Assembly: GCF_900101455.1 (NCBI RefSeq) | Contig: NZ_FMZJ01000016.1 | Location: 1-64,000 of the forward strand | Length of the DNA: 64,000 nt | Direction of reading: 5' to 3' | From: Sphingomonas sp. YR710 | GTDB lineage: Bacteria > Pseudomonadota > Alphaproteobacteria > Sphingomonadales > Sphingomonadaceae | Shown: positions 19,059 through 27,712 of the stretch, piece after piece | Position numbering within the stretch: the stretch's first letter is position 1 | How the letters are laid out: every line of letters begins with the position of its first letter | The notes under the pieces: generated by a model | Seen by the model: the letters and a program-made list of their open reading frames with translations, nothing else | What the model was told of the DNA's origin: nothing | Databases searched by the model: none | Translations under genes and position numbers: made by a program

Positions 19059-20396
19059 GTGGCCGTGACCGTTACCGACAGCCGGCTCGAACGGCTGTTC
19101 CAGCTTTCCGAACGCGGCACTACCGCGCGCACCGAGATCGTTGCGGGGGTCACGACCTTCCTGACGATGGCCTATATCGTGCTCGTTAATCCGGCGATCC
19201 TGGGGCAGGCCGGCATGCCTGTCGCCGCCGTCGCTGCTGCCACCTGCTTCGCCGCCGCTTTTGCCTGCATATTGATGGGCTTCGTCGCCAACGTGCCGCT
19301 GGCGCTTGCACCCGGCATGGGGCTCAACGCCTATTTCAGCTTCACCGTCGTCCAGCAGATGCATGTGCCCTGGCCGATCGCTTTGGGCTGCGTGTTCATC
19401 TCGGGTGTCGCCTTCCTGCTGCTGACTTTGGGTGGTATCCGTCAGATGATCGTGGCGGCGATCCCGCAGCATCTGTTCGCGGCGGTGGCGGGCGGCATCG
19501 GTTTGTTCATCGGCTTTATCGGGCTGCGCAATGCCGGGATCGTCGTGTCGAACCCGGCAACTTCGGTCGCACTCGGCAATCTTCACGCCGCCGGGCCGGG
19601 GCTGGCTTTGCTCGGGCTGCTGATCATTGCGGGGTTGAGCATCTGGGGCGTTCGCGGCGCGATGCTTATCGGCATTGTCGTGACCACCATCGTCGGCTGG
19701 CTGTTCGGCATGGTGAGCTTCAAGCCCGATCCCTATAGCCTCGCCACCTTGAGCCAGACGGCGTTCAAGCTCGATCTGCCGGGGGTGTTCGGCATGACCG
19801 GCCACGGCCTTGGCCTGTTCGAGATATTGTTCGTGTTCCTGTTCGTCGATCTGTTCGACAATATCGGAACATTGGTGGCGGTTACCAAGCGCGCCGGGCT
19901 GATCGGCCCGGATGGCAAGATTACCAAGCTCAACCGCATCCTGTTCGCCGATGCCACCGCGACGATCGTCGGATCGTTGGCGGGCACCAGCACCGTTACA
20001 TCCTATGTCGAAAGTGCGGCTGGTGTGCAGGCGGGTGGCCGCACCGGCTTGACCGCGATCGTAACCGGCATCCTTTTCCTGGCGACGATGTTCGTGGCGC
20101 CATATGCGCAGCTCATCCCGCTCGCCGCGACCGCGCCGGCTTTGATCATGGTTGGCGGGCTGATGATGGCGCCGCTGATCGAGGTGCCGTGGGACGAGCC
20201 CGAAATGGCGATCCCGGCCTTTCTTACGCTGGCACTTATCCCGCTCACCTTCTCGATCGCCAACGGCCTTGCCTTCGGCATCACAGCGCATGCGATCCTC
20301 AAGATCGTCCGTGGCAAGGCGGTGCGCGGCGATTGGCTGCTGTTCGTGCTCGCGGCGTTGTTCGTCGTGCGCTTCGTCTATCTGGCGGCTGGCTGA
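19059..20396 (+). CDS. NCS2-family purine permease (AzgA type)
   Basis: A 445-residue inner-membrane transporter with about 12-14 hydrophobic segments. The N-terminal signature is RTEIVAGVTTFLTMAYIVLVNP, followed by APGMGLNAYFSFTVV, a hallmark of the AzgA branch (hypoxanthine, guanine, adenine uptake by proton symport). FLFVDLFDNIGTLV and GTSTVTSYVESAAGV are the conserved functional motifs. The GTG start has AGGGGGA 5 nt upstream. Its stop overlaps the hpxW start (TGATG). Likely the nucleobase importer for this operon. Confidence 0.9.
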   Translation: MAVTVTDSRLERLFQLSERGTTARTEIVAGVTTFLTMAYIVLVNPAILGQAGMPVAAVAAATCFAAAFACILMGFVANVPLALAPGMGLNAYFSFTVVQQMHVPWPIALGCVFISGVAFLLLTLGGIRQMIVAAIPQHLFAAVAGGIGLFIGFIGLRNAGIVVSNPATSVALGNLHAAGPGLALLGLLIIAGLSIWGVRGAMLIGIVVTTIVGWLFGMVSFKPDPYSLATLSQTAFKLDLPGVFGMTGHGLGLFEILFVFLFVDLFDNIGTLVAVTKRAGLIGPDGKITKLNRILFADATATIVGSLAGTSTVTSYVESAAGVQAGGRTGLTAIVTGILFLATMFVAPYAQLIPLAATAPALIMVGGLMMAPLIEVPWDEPEMAIPAFLTLALIPLTFSIANGLAFGITAHAILKIVRGKAVRGDWLLFVLAALFVVRFVYLAAG

Positions 20397-21979
20397 TGCT
20401 CAACACACCAAAATCGCTGCGCGGCATGGTCACCTCGCCGCACCACCTCGCGAGCCAGGCGGGGCTGTCGGTGCTGCAGGATGGTGGCACTGCGGTCGAG
20501 GCGGGCGTCGCGATCGCGGCCTGCCTCGCGGCGGTCTATCCGCATATGACCGGGATCGGCGGTGACGGCTTCTGGCTGATTGCCGAACCCGATGGCGATG
20601 TGCATGCGGTCGACGCGTGCGGCGGCGCGGCGCAGAAGGCGGACCTCGATCTTTACGCGCGTGCCGGGCTGGCGGCCGTGCCATGGCGCGGGCCGCTGGC
20701 TGCGAACACGGTGGCTGGGACGATTTCGGGTTGGCAGGCGGCGCTGGCGACCGATCCGGGCGTGCTGCCGCTAGAGCGCCTGCTGCGCGATGCGATCGCT
20801 TATGCCGATGCGGGCGTGGTCGTGACCGCCGGCGGGGCCCATATCGCCAGGGCCAAGGATGCCGAGTTGCGCGATGTGCCCGGCTACGCGGCGCAGTTCC
20901 GGCCCGGCGGCGCGATCCTGACCGAAGGTTCGGTGTTGAAGCAGCCGGCATTGGCAGAGACGTTGCGCCGGCTCGCGGCCAATGGCCTGCAGGATTATTA
21001 TGATGGCGCGATTGCCCGCGATATCGCGGCCGATCTCGCGGCGGCCGGCAGCCCGGTGTCCGCCGCCGATCTCGCCGCGCACGCTGCGACCACGCCGCCG
21101 CCGCTGACCGTTCGGATCGACGGCGCCCGTTTGTACAACACCGCGCCGCCGACGCAGGGCGTCGCGTCGCTTTTGATCCTCGCCCTGTTCGATCGGCTGG
21201 CAGCGGGCGAGGCCGATGGCTTCGATCATGTCCACGGTCTTGTCGAATCGACCAAGCAGGCCTTCCTGTTTCGCGACGAGCATGTCGGCGATAGCGCATA
21301 CATGATGGTCGATCCGCAGGCTCTGCTCGATGACAAAGCTGCCCTCGATGCGATGGCCGCGCGGATCGATCCGGCCCGGGCTTTGCCCTGGCCGTGGCCG
21401 TCGCAGGCCGGCGACACCTGCTGGTTCGGCGCGATCGATGGCGAGGGCCGGGTCGCCAGCGTCATCCAGTCGACCTATTTCGAATTCGGATCGGGTGTCG
21501 TGCTGCCGCAGACCGGCATCACCTGGCAGAATCGCGGTGCGAGTTTCGTGCTGGCGACCGACGGCTGGAATGCGCTTAAGCCCGGCCGCAAGCCGTTCCA
21601 CACGCTCAATCCCGCGCTCGCGCGTTTCGATGATGGCCGCGTGATGGCTTATGGCACGATGGGCGGCGAGGGGCAGCCGCAGACCCAGTCGGCGCTGTTC
21701 TCGCGCTACGCCCGTTTCGGCGTGCCGTTGCAGACCGCGATCACGGCGCCGCGCTGGCTGCTCGGCAAGACCTGGGGCGAAGAGAGCGTGACGCTGAAGC
21801 TCGAGGACCGTTTCGATCCTGGCGTGATCGCGGCGTTACGCGATGCCGGTCACGACGTAGAACTGCTCGATCCGTTCACGGCGACCATGGGCCATGCCGG
21901 AGCGCTCGTGCTCCATCCTGACGGCGTGATCGAGGGCGCCACCGATCCGCGCAGCGACGGCGCGGTGGCTGCATGGTGA
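20396..21979 (+). CDS. hpxW: Oxamate amidohydrolase (gamma-glutamyltransferase family, HpxW)
   Basis: A 527-residue N-terminal-nucleophile hydrolase of the gamma-glutamyltransferase fold. It should self-cleave before Thr341 (AGDTCWFGAID), leaving a large subunit of about 340 and a small one of about 187 residues. STYFEFGSGVVL is the equivalent of the conserved post-nucleophile segment. There is no signal peptide, unlike true GGT, which fits a cytoplasmic role. In Klebsiella pneumoniae HpxW hydrolyses oxamate to oxalate and ammonia at the end of urate breakdown. Placement beside hpxXY-like genes and pucG supports the same job. It starts inside the permease stop and its own stop overlaps the next start. 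Confidence 0.82.
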   Translation: MLNTPKSLRGMVTSPHHLASQAGLSVLQDGGTAVEAGVAIAACLAAVYPHMTGIGGDGFWLIAEPDGDVHAVDACGGAAQKADLDLYARAGLAAVPWRGPLAANTVAGTISGWQAALATDPGVLPLERLLRDAIAYADAGVVVTAGGAHIARAKDAELRDVPGYAAQFRPGGAILTEGSVLKQPALAETLRRLAANGLQDYYDGAIARDIAADLAAAGSPVSAADLAAHAATTPPPLTVRIDGARLYNTAPPTQGVASLLILALFDRLAAGEADGFDHVHGLVESTKQAFLFRDEHVGDSAYMMVDPQALLDDKAALDAMAARIDPARALPWPWPSQAGDTCWFGAIDGEGRVASVIQSTYFEFGSGVVLPQTGITWQNRGASFVLATDGWNALKPGRKPFHTLNPALARFDDGRVMAYGTMGGEGQPQTQSALFSRYARFGVPLQTAITAPRWLLGKTWGEESVTLKLEDRFDPGVIAALRDAGHDVELLDPFTATMGHAGALVLHPDGVIEGATDPRSDGAVAAW

Positions 21980-23322
21980 ACGGGGGCGCCCGCGCGGTTG
22001 CCCGGTGCGACGAACTGGGCGTCGCGCCCTATAGCGATGCGCCGGACATGCTGTTCCGCGCCTTTCTGACGCCGGCGCACGCAGCCTCGCTCGAGCGGAT
22101 CGCGCAGTGGATGGGCGAGGCGGGGATGCACGTGGAACTCGATGGTGCCGCCAATCTGATCGGGCGCTATGAAGGACTGGAAGCGGACGCGCGGGCCTTG
22201 TTGATCGGTTCGCATATCGACAGCGTGCGCGATGCCGGGCGTTATGACGGGCCGCTCGGCATCACGCTGGGTATCGAATGCGTCGCGAGTTTGCATGCAG
22301 CCGGTCGCAGGCTGCCGTTCGCGATCGAGGTGATCGCGTTCGGCGATGAGGAAGGTTCGCGCTTTCCGGCGTCGATGTTTTGCAGCCGGGCGATTGCGGG
22401 GACGCTGGATGCGGGGGCGCTCGATGTCGCCGATCGGGATGGCATTTTGTTGGATGAAGCGCGTGCGACTTTCGCCCCCTCGCCCCCTTTAGGGGGAGAG
22501 GGTCGGGGAGAGGGGGCTGTGCTGGAGACAAGCACGCGCTCCATCTCGGGCGGGTTCCCCCTCTCCCAACCCTCTCCCCCTAAAGGGGGCGAGGGCTTTT
22601 TGGCCGCAGCCAAGCGGGCAGGTTCCGCGATCGCTTTCCTCGAAGCGCATATCGAACAAGGCCCGCTGCTCGAAGCCGAAGGGCTCGCGCTCGGCCTTGT
22701 CACAGGAATTGCCGCGCAGCTCCGCTTTCAGGTCATGATCGAGGGCCGCGCCGGCCACGCCGGTACCAACGCCATGCACCTTCGCCGCGATGCGCTAGCG
22801 GGCGCCGCTGAAGCGGTCCTCGCGGTCGAGCGGATCGCGCGTGAAGGCGGAGGCGATCTGGTTGCAACGGTCGGGCGCATGGCCGTCGGCCCGGGCGCGG
22901 TCAATGTCGTGCCCGGCCGGGTCGATTTCTCGATCGACGTGCGATCGGGTGACGAAGCCGCGCGCAATGAGGCTGCGGAGAAAATTCTCGACGAAATTGC
23001 AGACTTATCCGATCGGCGCGGCTTGGATTTCAATATCGAACGCGTGCAGGATCTGCCGGCCTCGCCCTGCGATCCAAAGCTGATGGACCTGCTCGGCGAG
23101 GCCATCGCCGAAACCGGCCATCCCGTCCGCCGGCTTGTCAGTGGCGCCGGCCATGATGCTATGGTGATGTCGGCTTTGTGCCCGACCGCGATGCTGTTCA
23201 TCCGCTGCAAGGACGGGATCAGCCACAATCCCGCCGAAAGCGTCACTGGCGAGGATGCCGATGCGGCGCTCAAGGCGATGCGGTCATTCATCGATAAACT
23301 GGGAGAGTCGTACGGTGACTGA
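21973..23322 (+). CDS. allC: Allantoate amidohydrolase (M20 family) with an in-frame repeat insertion
   Basis: A 449-residue metal-dependent hydrolase of the allantoate amidohydrolase / beta-ureidopropionase group. It would convert allantoate to ureidoglycine (with CO2 and ammonia). Metal-site motifs are visible: GSHIDSVRDAGRYDGPLG (about residues 79-96), AFGDEEGSRFP, FLEAHIEQGP and a late SGAGHDAMVMS. Residues about 168-208 (PSPPLGGEGRGEG ... QPSPPKGGEG) do not belong to the family and are encoded by a REPIN-like element. Without them the length is about 408, normal for the family. The insertion precedes the helix leading to HIEQGP, a surface loop in relatives, so activity may survive. The next gene starts 8 bp before its stop. 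Confidence 0.88.
   Translation: MVNGGARAVARCDELGVAPYSDAPDMLFRAFLTPAHAASLERIAQWMGEAGMHVELDGAANLIGRYEGLEADARALLIGSHIDSVRDAGRYDGPLGITLGIECVASLHAAGRRLPFAIEVIAFGDEEGSRFPASMFCSRAIAGTLDAGALDVADRDGILLDEARATFAPSPPLGGEGRGEGAVLETSTRSISGGFPLSQPSPPKGGEGFLAAAKRAGSAIAFLEAHIEQGPLLEAEGLALGLVTGIAAQLRFQVMIEGRAGHAGTNAMHLRRDALAGAAEAVLAVERIAREGGGDLVATVGRMAVGPGAVNVVPGRVDFSIDVRSGDEAARNEAAEKILDEIADLSDRRGLDFNIERVQDLPASPCDPKLMDLLGEAIAETGHPVRRLVSGAGHDAMVMSALCPTAMLFIRCKDGISHNPAESVTGEDADAALKAMRSFIDKLGESYGD
22476..22596. repeat. REPIN-like doublet inside the allantoate amidohydrolase gene
   Basis: The left copy (about 22476-22517, CCCTCGCCCCCTTTAGGGGG... then a G-rich tail) recurs inverted at about 22555-22596, with only small differences, around a 37-40-nt spacer. 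The whole is read through in frame without a stop. It belongs to the same family as the copies at 28929-28963, 32538-32658 and 55048-55087. Confidence 0.85.
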
Positions 23323-24538
23323 GCTTTTTGGCGAGATCGATCCGCCGCAGCGGATGCTGATGGGGCCGGGGCCGGTCAACGCGCATCCGCGCGTGCTCAG
23401 GGCGATGTCGGCCGATCTGCTCGGCCAGTTCGATCCCGAGTTCACGACCTATATGAACCAGGTGATGGCGCTCTATCGCGGCGTCTTCCAGACCGACAAC
23501 CGCTGGACCTTCCTGATCGACGGCACCGCGCGCGCGGGGATCGAGGCGGCGCTGATCTCGCTGGTCGAGCCCAAAGCGACCGTGCTGATCGTGCGCTCGG
23601 GCCGCTTCGGTCTGCTGCTGTCCGAGATCGTCGAGCGCGCTGGCGGGAATATTGTCACTGTCGATGCCGAGTGGGGCAAGGTTGTGCCGATGGCGGCGAT
23701 CGCCGAAGCGGTCGCGCGGCACAAGCCGGCGGTGGTCGCCTGCGTCCATGGCGATACCTCGACCACGATGGCGCAGCCGCTCGATGGGCTTGGCGAGATC
23801 TGTCGCGCGCACGGGGCTTTGTCCTATGTCGACGCGACCGCGACCTTGGGCGGGATGGCGGTCGAGGTCGATCGCTGGGGCGCCGATATCGTCACCGGCG
23901 GGTTGCAGAAATGCCTTGGTGGGCCGTCGGGATCGTCGCCGATCACAGTCTCCGATCGCGCGGCCGAGTTCATCTTCGCGCGCCGCCACACAGAGAAGGG
24001 CATCCGCGCCGCCGATGCGGCGGACGGTGGTCGGCCGCGCATCGCTTCCAACTATTTCGATCTCGCGATGATCATGGATTATTGGTCGGAAAAGCGCCTC
24101 AACCACCATACCGAGGCGACGACGATGCTGTACGGTGCCCGCGAATGCGCGCGGATTGCTTTGGCCGAAGGGCTGGAGGCACGGTTCGCCCGTCACGCCG
24201 CCGCCGGTCGCGCCGTCGTAGCCGGGCTGCGCGGCATGGGGCTGACGGTCTATGGTGCGGACGATCACCGCATGGCGAATGTGACCGGCGTCTATATACC
24301 CGACGGCGTCGACGGCGAGCGGGTGCGCACGCGGATGCGTGAGGATTTCGAGATCGAGATCGGTTCCGCGTTCGGACCGCTGCAGGGGAAGATCTGGCGG
24401 ATCGGTGCGATGGGCTACAATGCCATGAAGCATAAGGTGCTGATCACGCTGGGCGCGCTTGAGGCGGTGCTGCGGGCGGAGGGATTCGCGGTGAAATCGG
24501 GTGCTGGTGTGGATGCCGCGTTGGCGAGTTATTCGTGA
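23315..24538 (+). CDS. pucG: (S)-Ureidoglycine--glyoxylate aminotransferase
   Basis: A 407-residue PLP enzyme of the alanine-glyoxylate/serine-pyruvate aminotransferase group (class V). The N-terminus MLMGPGPVNAHPRVL and the PLP-lysine segment ADIVTGGLQKCLGGPSG are characteristic. In purine clusters this family is PucG, which transfers the amino group of ureidoglycine to glyoxylate, giving oxalurate and glycine. The immediate neighbours (allantoate hydrolase before, allantoinase after) support that assignment over general AGT activity. The start is GTG 23315, with GGGAGAG upstream, overlapping the previous stop by 8 bp. Confidence 0.87.
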   Translation: MTELFGEIDPPQRMLMGPGPVNAHPRVLRAMSADLLGQFDPEFTTYMNQVMALYRGVFQTDNRWTFLIDGTARAGIEAALISLVEPKATVLIVRSGRFGLLLSEIVERAGGNIVTVDAEWGKVVPMAAIAEAVARHKPAVVACVHGDTSTTMAQPLDGLGEICRAHGALSYVDATATLGGMAVEVDRWGADIVTGGLQKCLGGPSGSSPITVSDRAAEFIFARRHTEKGIRAADAADGGRPRIASNYFDLAMIMDYWSEKRLNHHTEATTMLYGARECARIALAEGLEARFARHAAAGRAVVAGLRGMGLTVYGADDHRMANVTGVYIPDGVDGERVRTRMREDFEIEIGSAFGPLQGKIWRIGAMGYNAMKHKVLITLGALEAVLRAEGFAVKSGAGVDAALASYS

Positions 24539-24573
24539 GCGTGTGTCCAGCCTCTCCACAAGGAACGTCGCTC

Positions 24574-25464
24574 ATGACGGTCGCCCGCGATCTCGTCGGC
24601 TATGGTGCGACCCCACCCGATGCGTGCTGGCCGAACGACGCCCGCATCGCGGTGCAGTTCGTCATCAACTATGAAGAAGGCGCCGAGAACAATATCCTCA
24701 ACGGGGATGCCGGATCGGAGGCCTTCCTGTCCGAAATGGTCGGGGCCGGGAGCCATGTTGGCGAGCGATCGATGGCGATGGAGAGCCTCTACGAATATGG
24801 CAGCCGCGCGGGCTTCTGGCGGCTGCACCGGCTTTTCACGTCACGCGATGTTCCCGTCACTGTTTTCGGTGTGGCCAAAGCGCTGGAAACCAATCCGGAG
24901 GCGGTTGCGGCAATGCAGGCGGCCGATTGGGAGATCGCCAGCCACGGCCTCAAATGGATCGATTATCAAAAAGTGCCCGAGGCCATCGAACGCGCGCATG
25001 TCGCGGAGGCGATCGCGCTGCACGAGAAGGTAACGGGATCGCGCCCGCTCGGCTGGTATCAGGGGCGCACCAGCCCGAATACCGCGCGGATCGTCGCCGA
25101 AGAGGGCGGCTTCCTCTACGATGCCGACAGCTATGCCGACGATGTGCCCTATTATGACCGGCGCTACGGGCGCGCGCAGTTGATCGTGCCCTACACGCTC
25201 GACGTCAATGATATGAAGATCGTCGCGCTCAACGGCTTCACAGAGGGCGAGCAATTCTTCCGGCACATGCGCGACACGTTCGATGCGCTCAATGCCGAAG
25301 GCGGGCGGATGATGTCGATCGGCCTGCATGCGCGGATCGCGGGCAAGCCGGGTCGTGCGGCGGCGGTGGCGCGGTTCGTCGACCATGTGCTGGCGCGTCA
25401 GGATGTCTGGATTGCCCGGCGGATCGATATCGCGCGGCATTGGCTGGAGGTGCACCCGGCATGA
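24574..25464 (+). CDS. puuE: Allantoinase, PuuE (polysaccharide-deacetylase-like) type
   Basis: A 296-residue cytosolic allantoinase of the cofactor-independent PuuE family, unrelated to metal-dependent AllB. It hydrolyses allantoin to allantoate. Family features are RIAVQFVINYEEGAENNILNGD, the NodB-fold segment DWEIASHGLKWIDYQ, and SIGLHARIAGKPGRAAA near the C-terminus. I placed the start at ATG 24574, with AGGAAC 8 nt upstream, instead of a GTG 13 codons earlier that overlaps pucG. Its stop overlaps the uraD start (ATGA). Confidence 0.92.
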   Translation: MTVARDLVGYGATPPDACWPNDARIAVQFVINYEEGAENNILNGDAGSEAFLSEMVGAGSHVGERSMAMESLYEYGSRAGFWRLHRLFTSRDVPVTVFGVAKALETNPEAVAAMQAADWEIASHGLKWIDYQKVPEAIERAHVAEAIALHEKVTGSRPLGWYQGRTSPNTARIVAEEGGFLYDADSYADDVPYYDRRYGRAQLIVPYTLDVNDMKIVALNGFTEGEQFFRHMRDTFDALNAEGGRMMSIGLHARIAGKPGRAAAVARFVDHVLARQDVWIARRIDIARHWLEVHPA

Positions 25465-25964
25465 CCATCGATGAGATCAATGCCCTCCCCGAAGCGGCCT
25501 TTAACGAGCGTTTCGGTTTCCTCTTCGAACATAGCCCGTGGATTGTCGAAACCGCGGCCAAAAGCCGCCCCTTCGCCGATCTCGACGCGATGGAAAGCGC
25601 GATGAACGCGGTCATCGAGCAAGCCGGCGAGGATGCCCAGATCGCGTTGCTGCGTGCGCATCCCGAACTGGCCGGCAAGGCGGCGATGGACAAGACGCTC
25701 ACTGATGCGTCGGCCGCCGAACAGGCCTCGGCCGGGCTCGATCGGCTGACGCCGCAAGAATATGCGACCTTCCACGAACGCAACGACGCCTATCGCGCGA
25801 AGTTCGCCTTTCCGTTCATCATCTGCGTGCGCCTGACCGACAAGGCGGGTATATTGGCCGCGATGCGCGCCCGGCTTGGCAATGACCGGCCGGCCGAAAT
25901 CGCGGCGGCGCGCGGCGAGATCGCGAAGATCGTCCACCTCCGGCTGGGAGACGCACTGGCATGA
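25461..25964 (+). CDS. uraD: 2-oxo-4-hydroxy-4-carboxy-5-ureidoimidazoline decarboxylase
   Basis: A 167-residue OHCU decarboxylase that produces (S)-allantoin stereospecifically. The catalytic histidine lies in FEHSPWIVE (His24). LLRAHPELAGK, the SAAEQASAGLDRLT substrate loop and the core strand YRAKFAFPFIICVR are conserved. It overlaps puuE and the following flavoprotein gene by 4 bp each (ATGA). Presence of UraD implies that 5-hydroxyisourate is made and hydrolysed in this cell. Confidence 0.94.
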   Translation: MTIDEINALPEAAFNERFGFLFEHSPWIVETAAKSRPFADLDAMESAMNAVIEQAGEDAQIALLRAHPELAGKAAMDKTLTDASAAEQASAGLDRLTPQEYATFHERNDAYRAKFAFPFIICVRLTDKAGILAAMRARLGNDRPAEIAAARGEIAKIVHLRLGDALA

Positions 25965-27376
25965 CCGGCCTCGATGCTTTGAACGAGCAGGTTCGCGCCG
26001 ATTTGGCGAAACTCGCCTTTGGCGCTCAGACTTGGGTGCGCCCGCGCGAAGATTTGTACGATGTCGTGATCGTCGGCGGAGGGCAGAGCGGGCTCGGCGC
26101 GGCGTTCGGGTTGATGCGCGAGCGCGTGTCGAACGTCCTCGTCATCGACGAGAACCCGGCCGGCTATGAAGGGCCGTGGGATACCTATGCGCGGATGATT
26201 ACCCTGCGCACGCCGAAACATATCACCTCGATCGATCTCGGCATCCCTTCGCTCACCTTCCGCGCATGGTGGGAGGCGCAGCATGGGCCGGCTGGCTGGG
26301 AGCAGATCGACAAGATTCCGCGGCAGGACTGGATGGCCTATCTGCGCTGGTATCGCGCGGTGCTGCAGATCCCGGTCGAGAATGAGACGCGGCTGACGTT
26401 GATCGATCCGGCGCCGGACGGCACCTGGCTGCTCCATGTCGAGGGCCCGGAGGGATCGCGGACGATCGCCGCGCGCAAGGTAGTGCTCGCCACCGGCATT
26501 CAGGGCGGCGGCGAATGGCATGTGCCGGCATTCATAAAAGAAGCGCTGCCGAAGGGCCGCTATTTTCACACGTCGGCCATGATCGATTATGCGGCGCTGG
26601 CCGGGAAAAAAATCGGCATCCTCGGCGCCGGGGCATCGTCGTTCGACAACGCCCAATATGCGCTGTCGCTGGGTGTCGCCGAGGCGCATGTGTTCGTCCG
26701 GCGCACAATGCTGCCGACGATCAACCCGATCCGCTTCATGGAACAATCGGGCCTGATCGGCCGCTTCACCGCGCTCGACGATGACGCCAAATATTGCGTG
26801 ATGGCGTCGTTTTTCGAACGCAACCAGCCGCCCACCAACGATACCTTCCAGCGCGCCGCCGCCTGGCCCGGTTTTCGCCTCCATCTCGGCTCGCCCTGGC
26901 TGTCAGTGCGCGAGACAGCGGACGGCGCCGAGGTAGTGACTCCGCACGGCACTTTCCTGTTCGACGCGCTCGTGCTGTCGACCGGACTCGTCACCGATCC
27001 CGGCTTGCGCCCCGAATTGCGGCTGGTCGCCAGCGATATCGCGCGGTGGCGGGATCGCTATGCGGCGCCGGCCGCCGTCGCCAACCCGTTGATCGGCGAT
27101 CATCCTTATCTCGGCGCGGGCTTCCAACTGCTGCCGAAGGTGCCCGAGGCTGCGCAGAAGCTGCATGGCCTGTTCGCCTTCAATTATTCGGGTCTGATCA
27201 GCCTCGGCCTGTCGGCCTCGGCGCTGTCGGGCCTCAAATATGCGATCCCCAAGCTGGTGGATGGCGTGGCGAACCAATTGTTCGCCGATGATCAGGAGGC
27301 GGCTTTGCGCGATTATCTTGCCTATGACGAACCCGAATTCGTCAGCGTCTGGCCGGCCGAGGAGCAGGCGGCATGA
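25961..27376 (+). CDS. Flavin-dependent monooxygenase-like protein; candidate urate hydroxylase
   Basis: A 471-residue flavoprotein with two dinucleotide-binding motifs: GGGQSGLGAAFGL (residues about 39-51) for FAD and GILGAGASSFDNA (about 218-230) for NAD(P)H. This layout is that of class-B monooxygenases and related oxidoreductases. It is not the aromatic-hydroxylase fold of HpxO, nor cofactor-free UaZ, nor membrane PuuD. The gene overlaps uraD and uraH by ATGA on both sides, exactly where a urate-oxidising enzyme is needed, and no other uricase is in the window. Urate to 5-hydroxyisourate is therefore the obvious hypothesis, but it is inferred only from position and fold. Oxidation of another purine intermediate remains possible. 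Confidence 0.7.
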   Translation: MTGLDALNEQVRADLAKLAFGAQTWVRPREDLYDVVIVGGGQSGLGAAFGLMRERVSNVLVIDENPAGYEGPWDTYARMITLRTPKHITSIDLGIPSLTFRAWWEAQHGPAGWEQIDKIPRQDWMAYLRWYRAVLQIPVENETRLTLIDPAPDGTWLLHVEGPEGSRTIAARKVVLATGIQGGGEWHVPAFIKEALPKGRYFHTSAMIDYAALAGKKIGILGAGASSFDNAQYALSLGVAEAHVFVRRTMLPTINPIRFMEQSGLIGRFTALDDDAKYCVMASFFERNQPPTNDTFQRAAAWPGFRLHLGSPWLSVRETADGAEVVTPHGTFLFDALVLSTGLVTDPGLRPELRLVASDIARWRDRYAAPAAVANPLIGDHPYLGAGFQLLPKVPEAAQKLHGLFAFNYSGLISLGLSASALSGLKYAIPKLVDGVANQLFADDQEAALRDYLAYDEPEFVSVWPAEEQAA

Positions 27377-27711
27377 GTGGCCTGTCCACCCATGTGCTCG
27401 ATACGACGCACGGCCGCCCGGCGGCCGGCGTGCTCGTCAAGCTGACGCGCGACGGGACGACATTATTCCGCGGGGTTACCAATGCCGACGGGCGTTGTCC
27501 GGGCATGCTGGGCGAAGAGGCGCTAACAGTGGGCAGCTACCGATTCACGTTTGAAGTCGCTGACTATTTCCGCCGGGCGGGCGCCGAACTACCCGATCCA
27601 CCCTTCTTCGATCGGATCATCATAGATTTCGCGGTCTCCGATCCGTTGGCGCATCACCATGTGCCGTTGCTCGTCTCCCCGTTCGGCTATTCGACGTACA
27701 GGGGAAGCTGA
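27373..27711 (+). CDS. uraH: 5-hydroxyisourate hydrolase
   Basis: A 112-residue transthyretin-related protein that hydrolyses 5-hydroxyisourate to OHCU. All signature parts are present: LSTHVLDTTHGRPA at the N-terminus, the HHHVPLLVSPFGYSTY segment with catalytic His, and the invariant C-terminal YRGS. There is no signal peptide, so it is cytosolic. It overlaps the preceding flavoprotein gene by 4 bp, and xdhA starts 1 bp after its stop. Confidence 0.95.
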   Translation: MSGLSTHVLDTTHGRPAAGVLVKLTRDGTTLFRGVTNADGRCPGMLGEEALTVGSYRFTFEVADYFRRAGAELPDPPFFDRIIIDFAVSDPLAHHHVPLLVSPFGYSTYRGS

Positions 27712-27712
27712 T

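Noticed and set aside
18738-20291. A 517-codon minus-strand frame
   Set aside because: Antisense to the NCS2 permease; composition is Asp/Glu/Gln/Arg-rich, as expected for the complement of hydrophobic codons.
20396-21979. True gamma-glutamyltransferase for glutathione
   Set aside because: It lacks a signal peptide and sits beside hpxXY-like genes and pucG; the HpxW assignment explains the context better.
22476-22596. Reading the allantoate amidohydrolase gene as a frameshifted pseudogene
   Set aside because: The frame is open through the insertion and the conserved C-terminal half resumes in phase with normal motifs, so it is an in-frame insertion.
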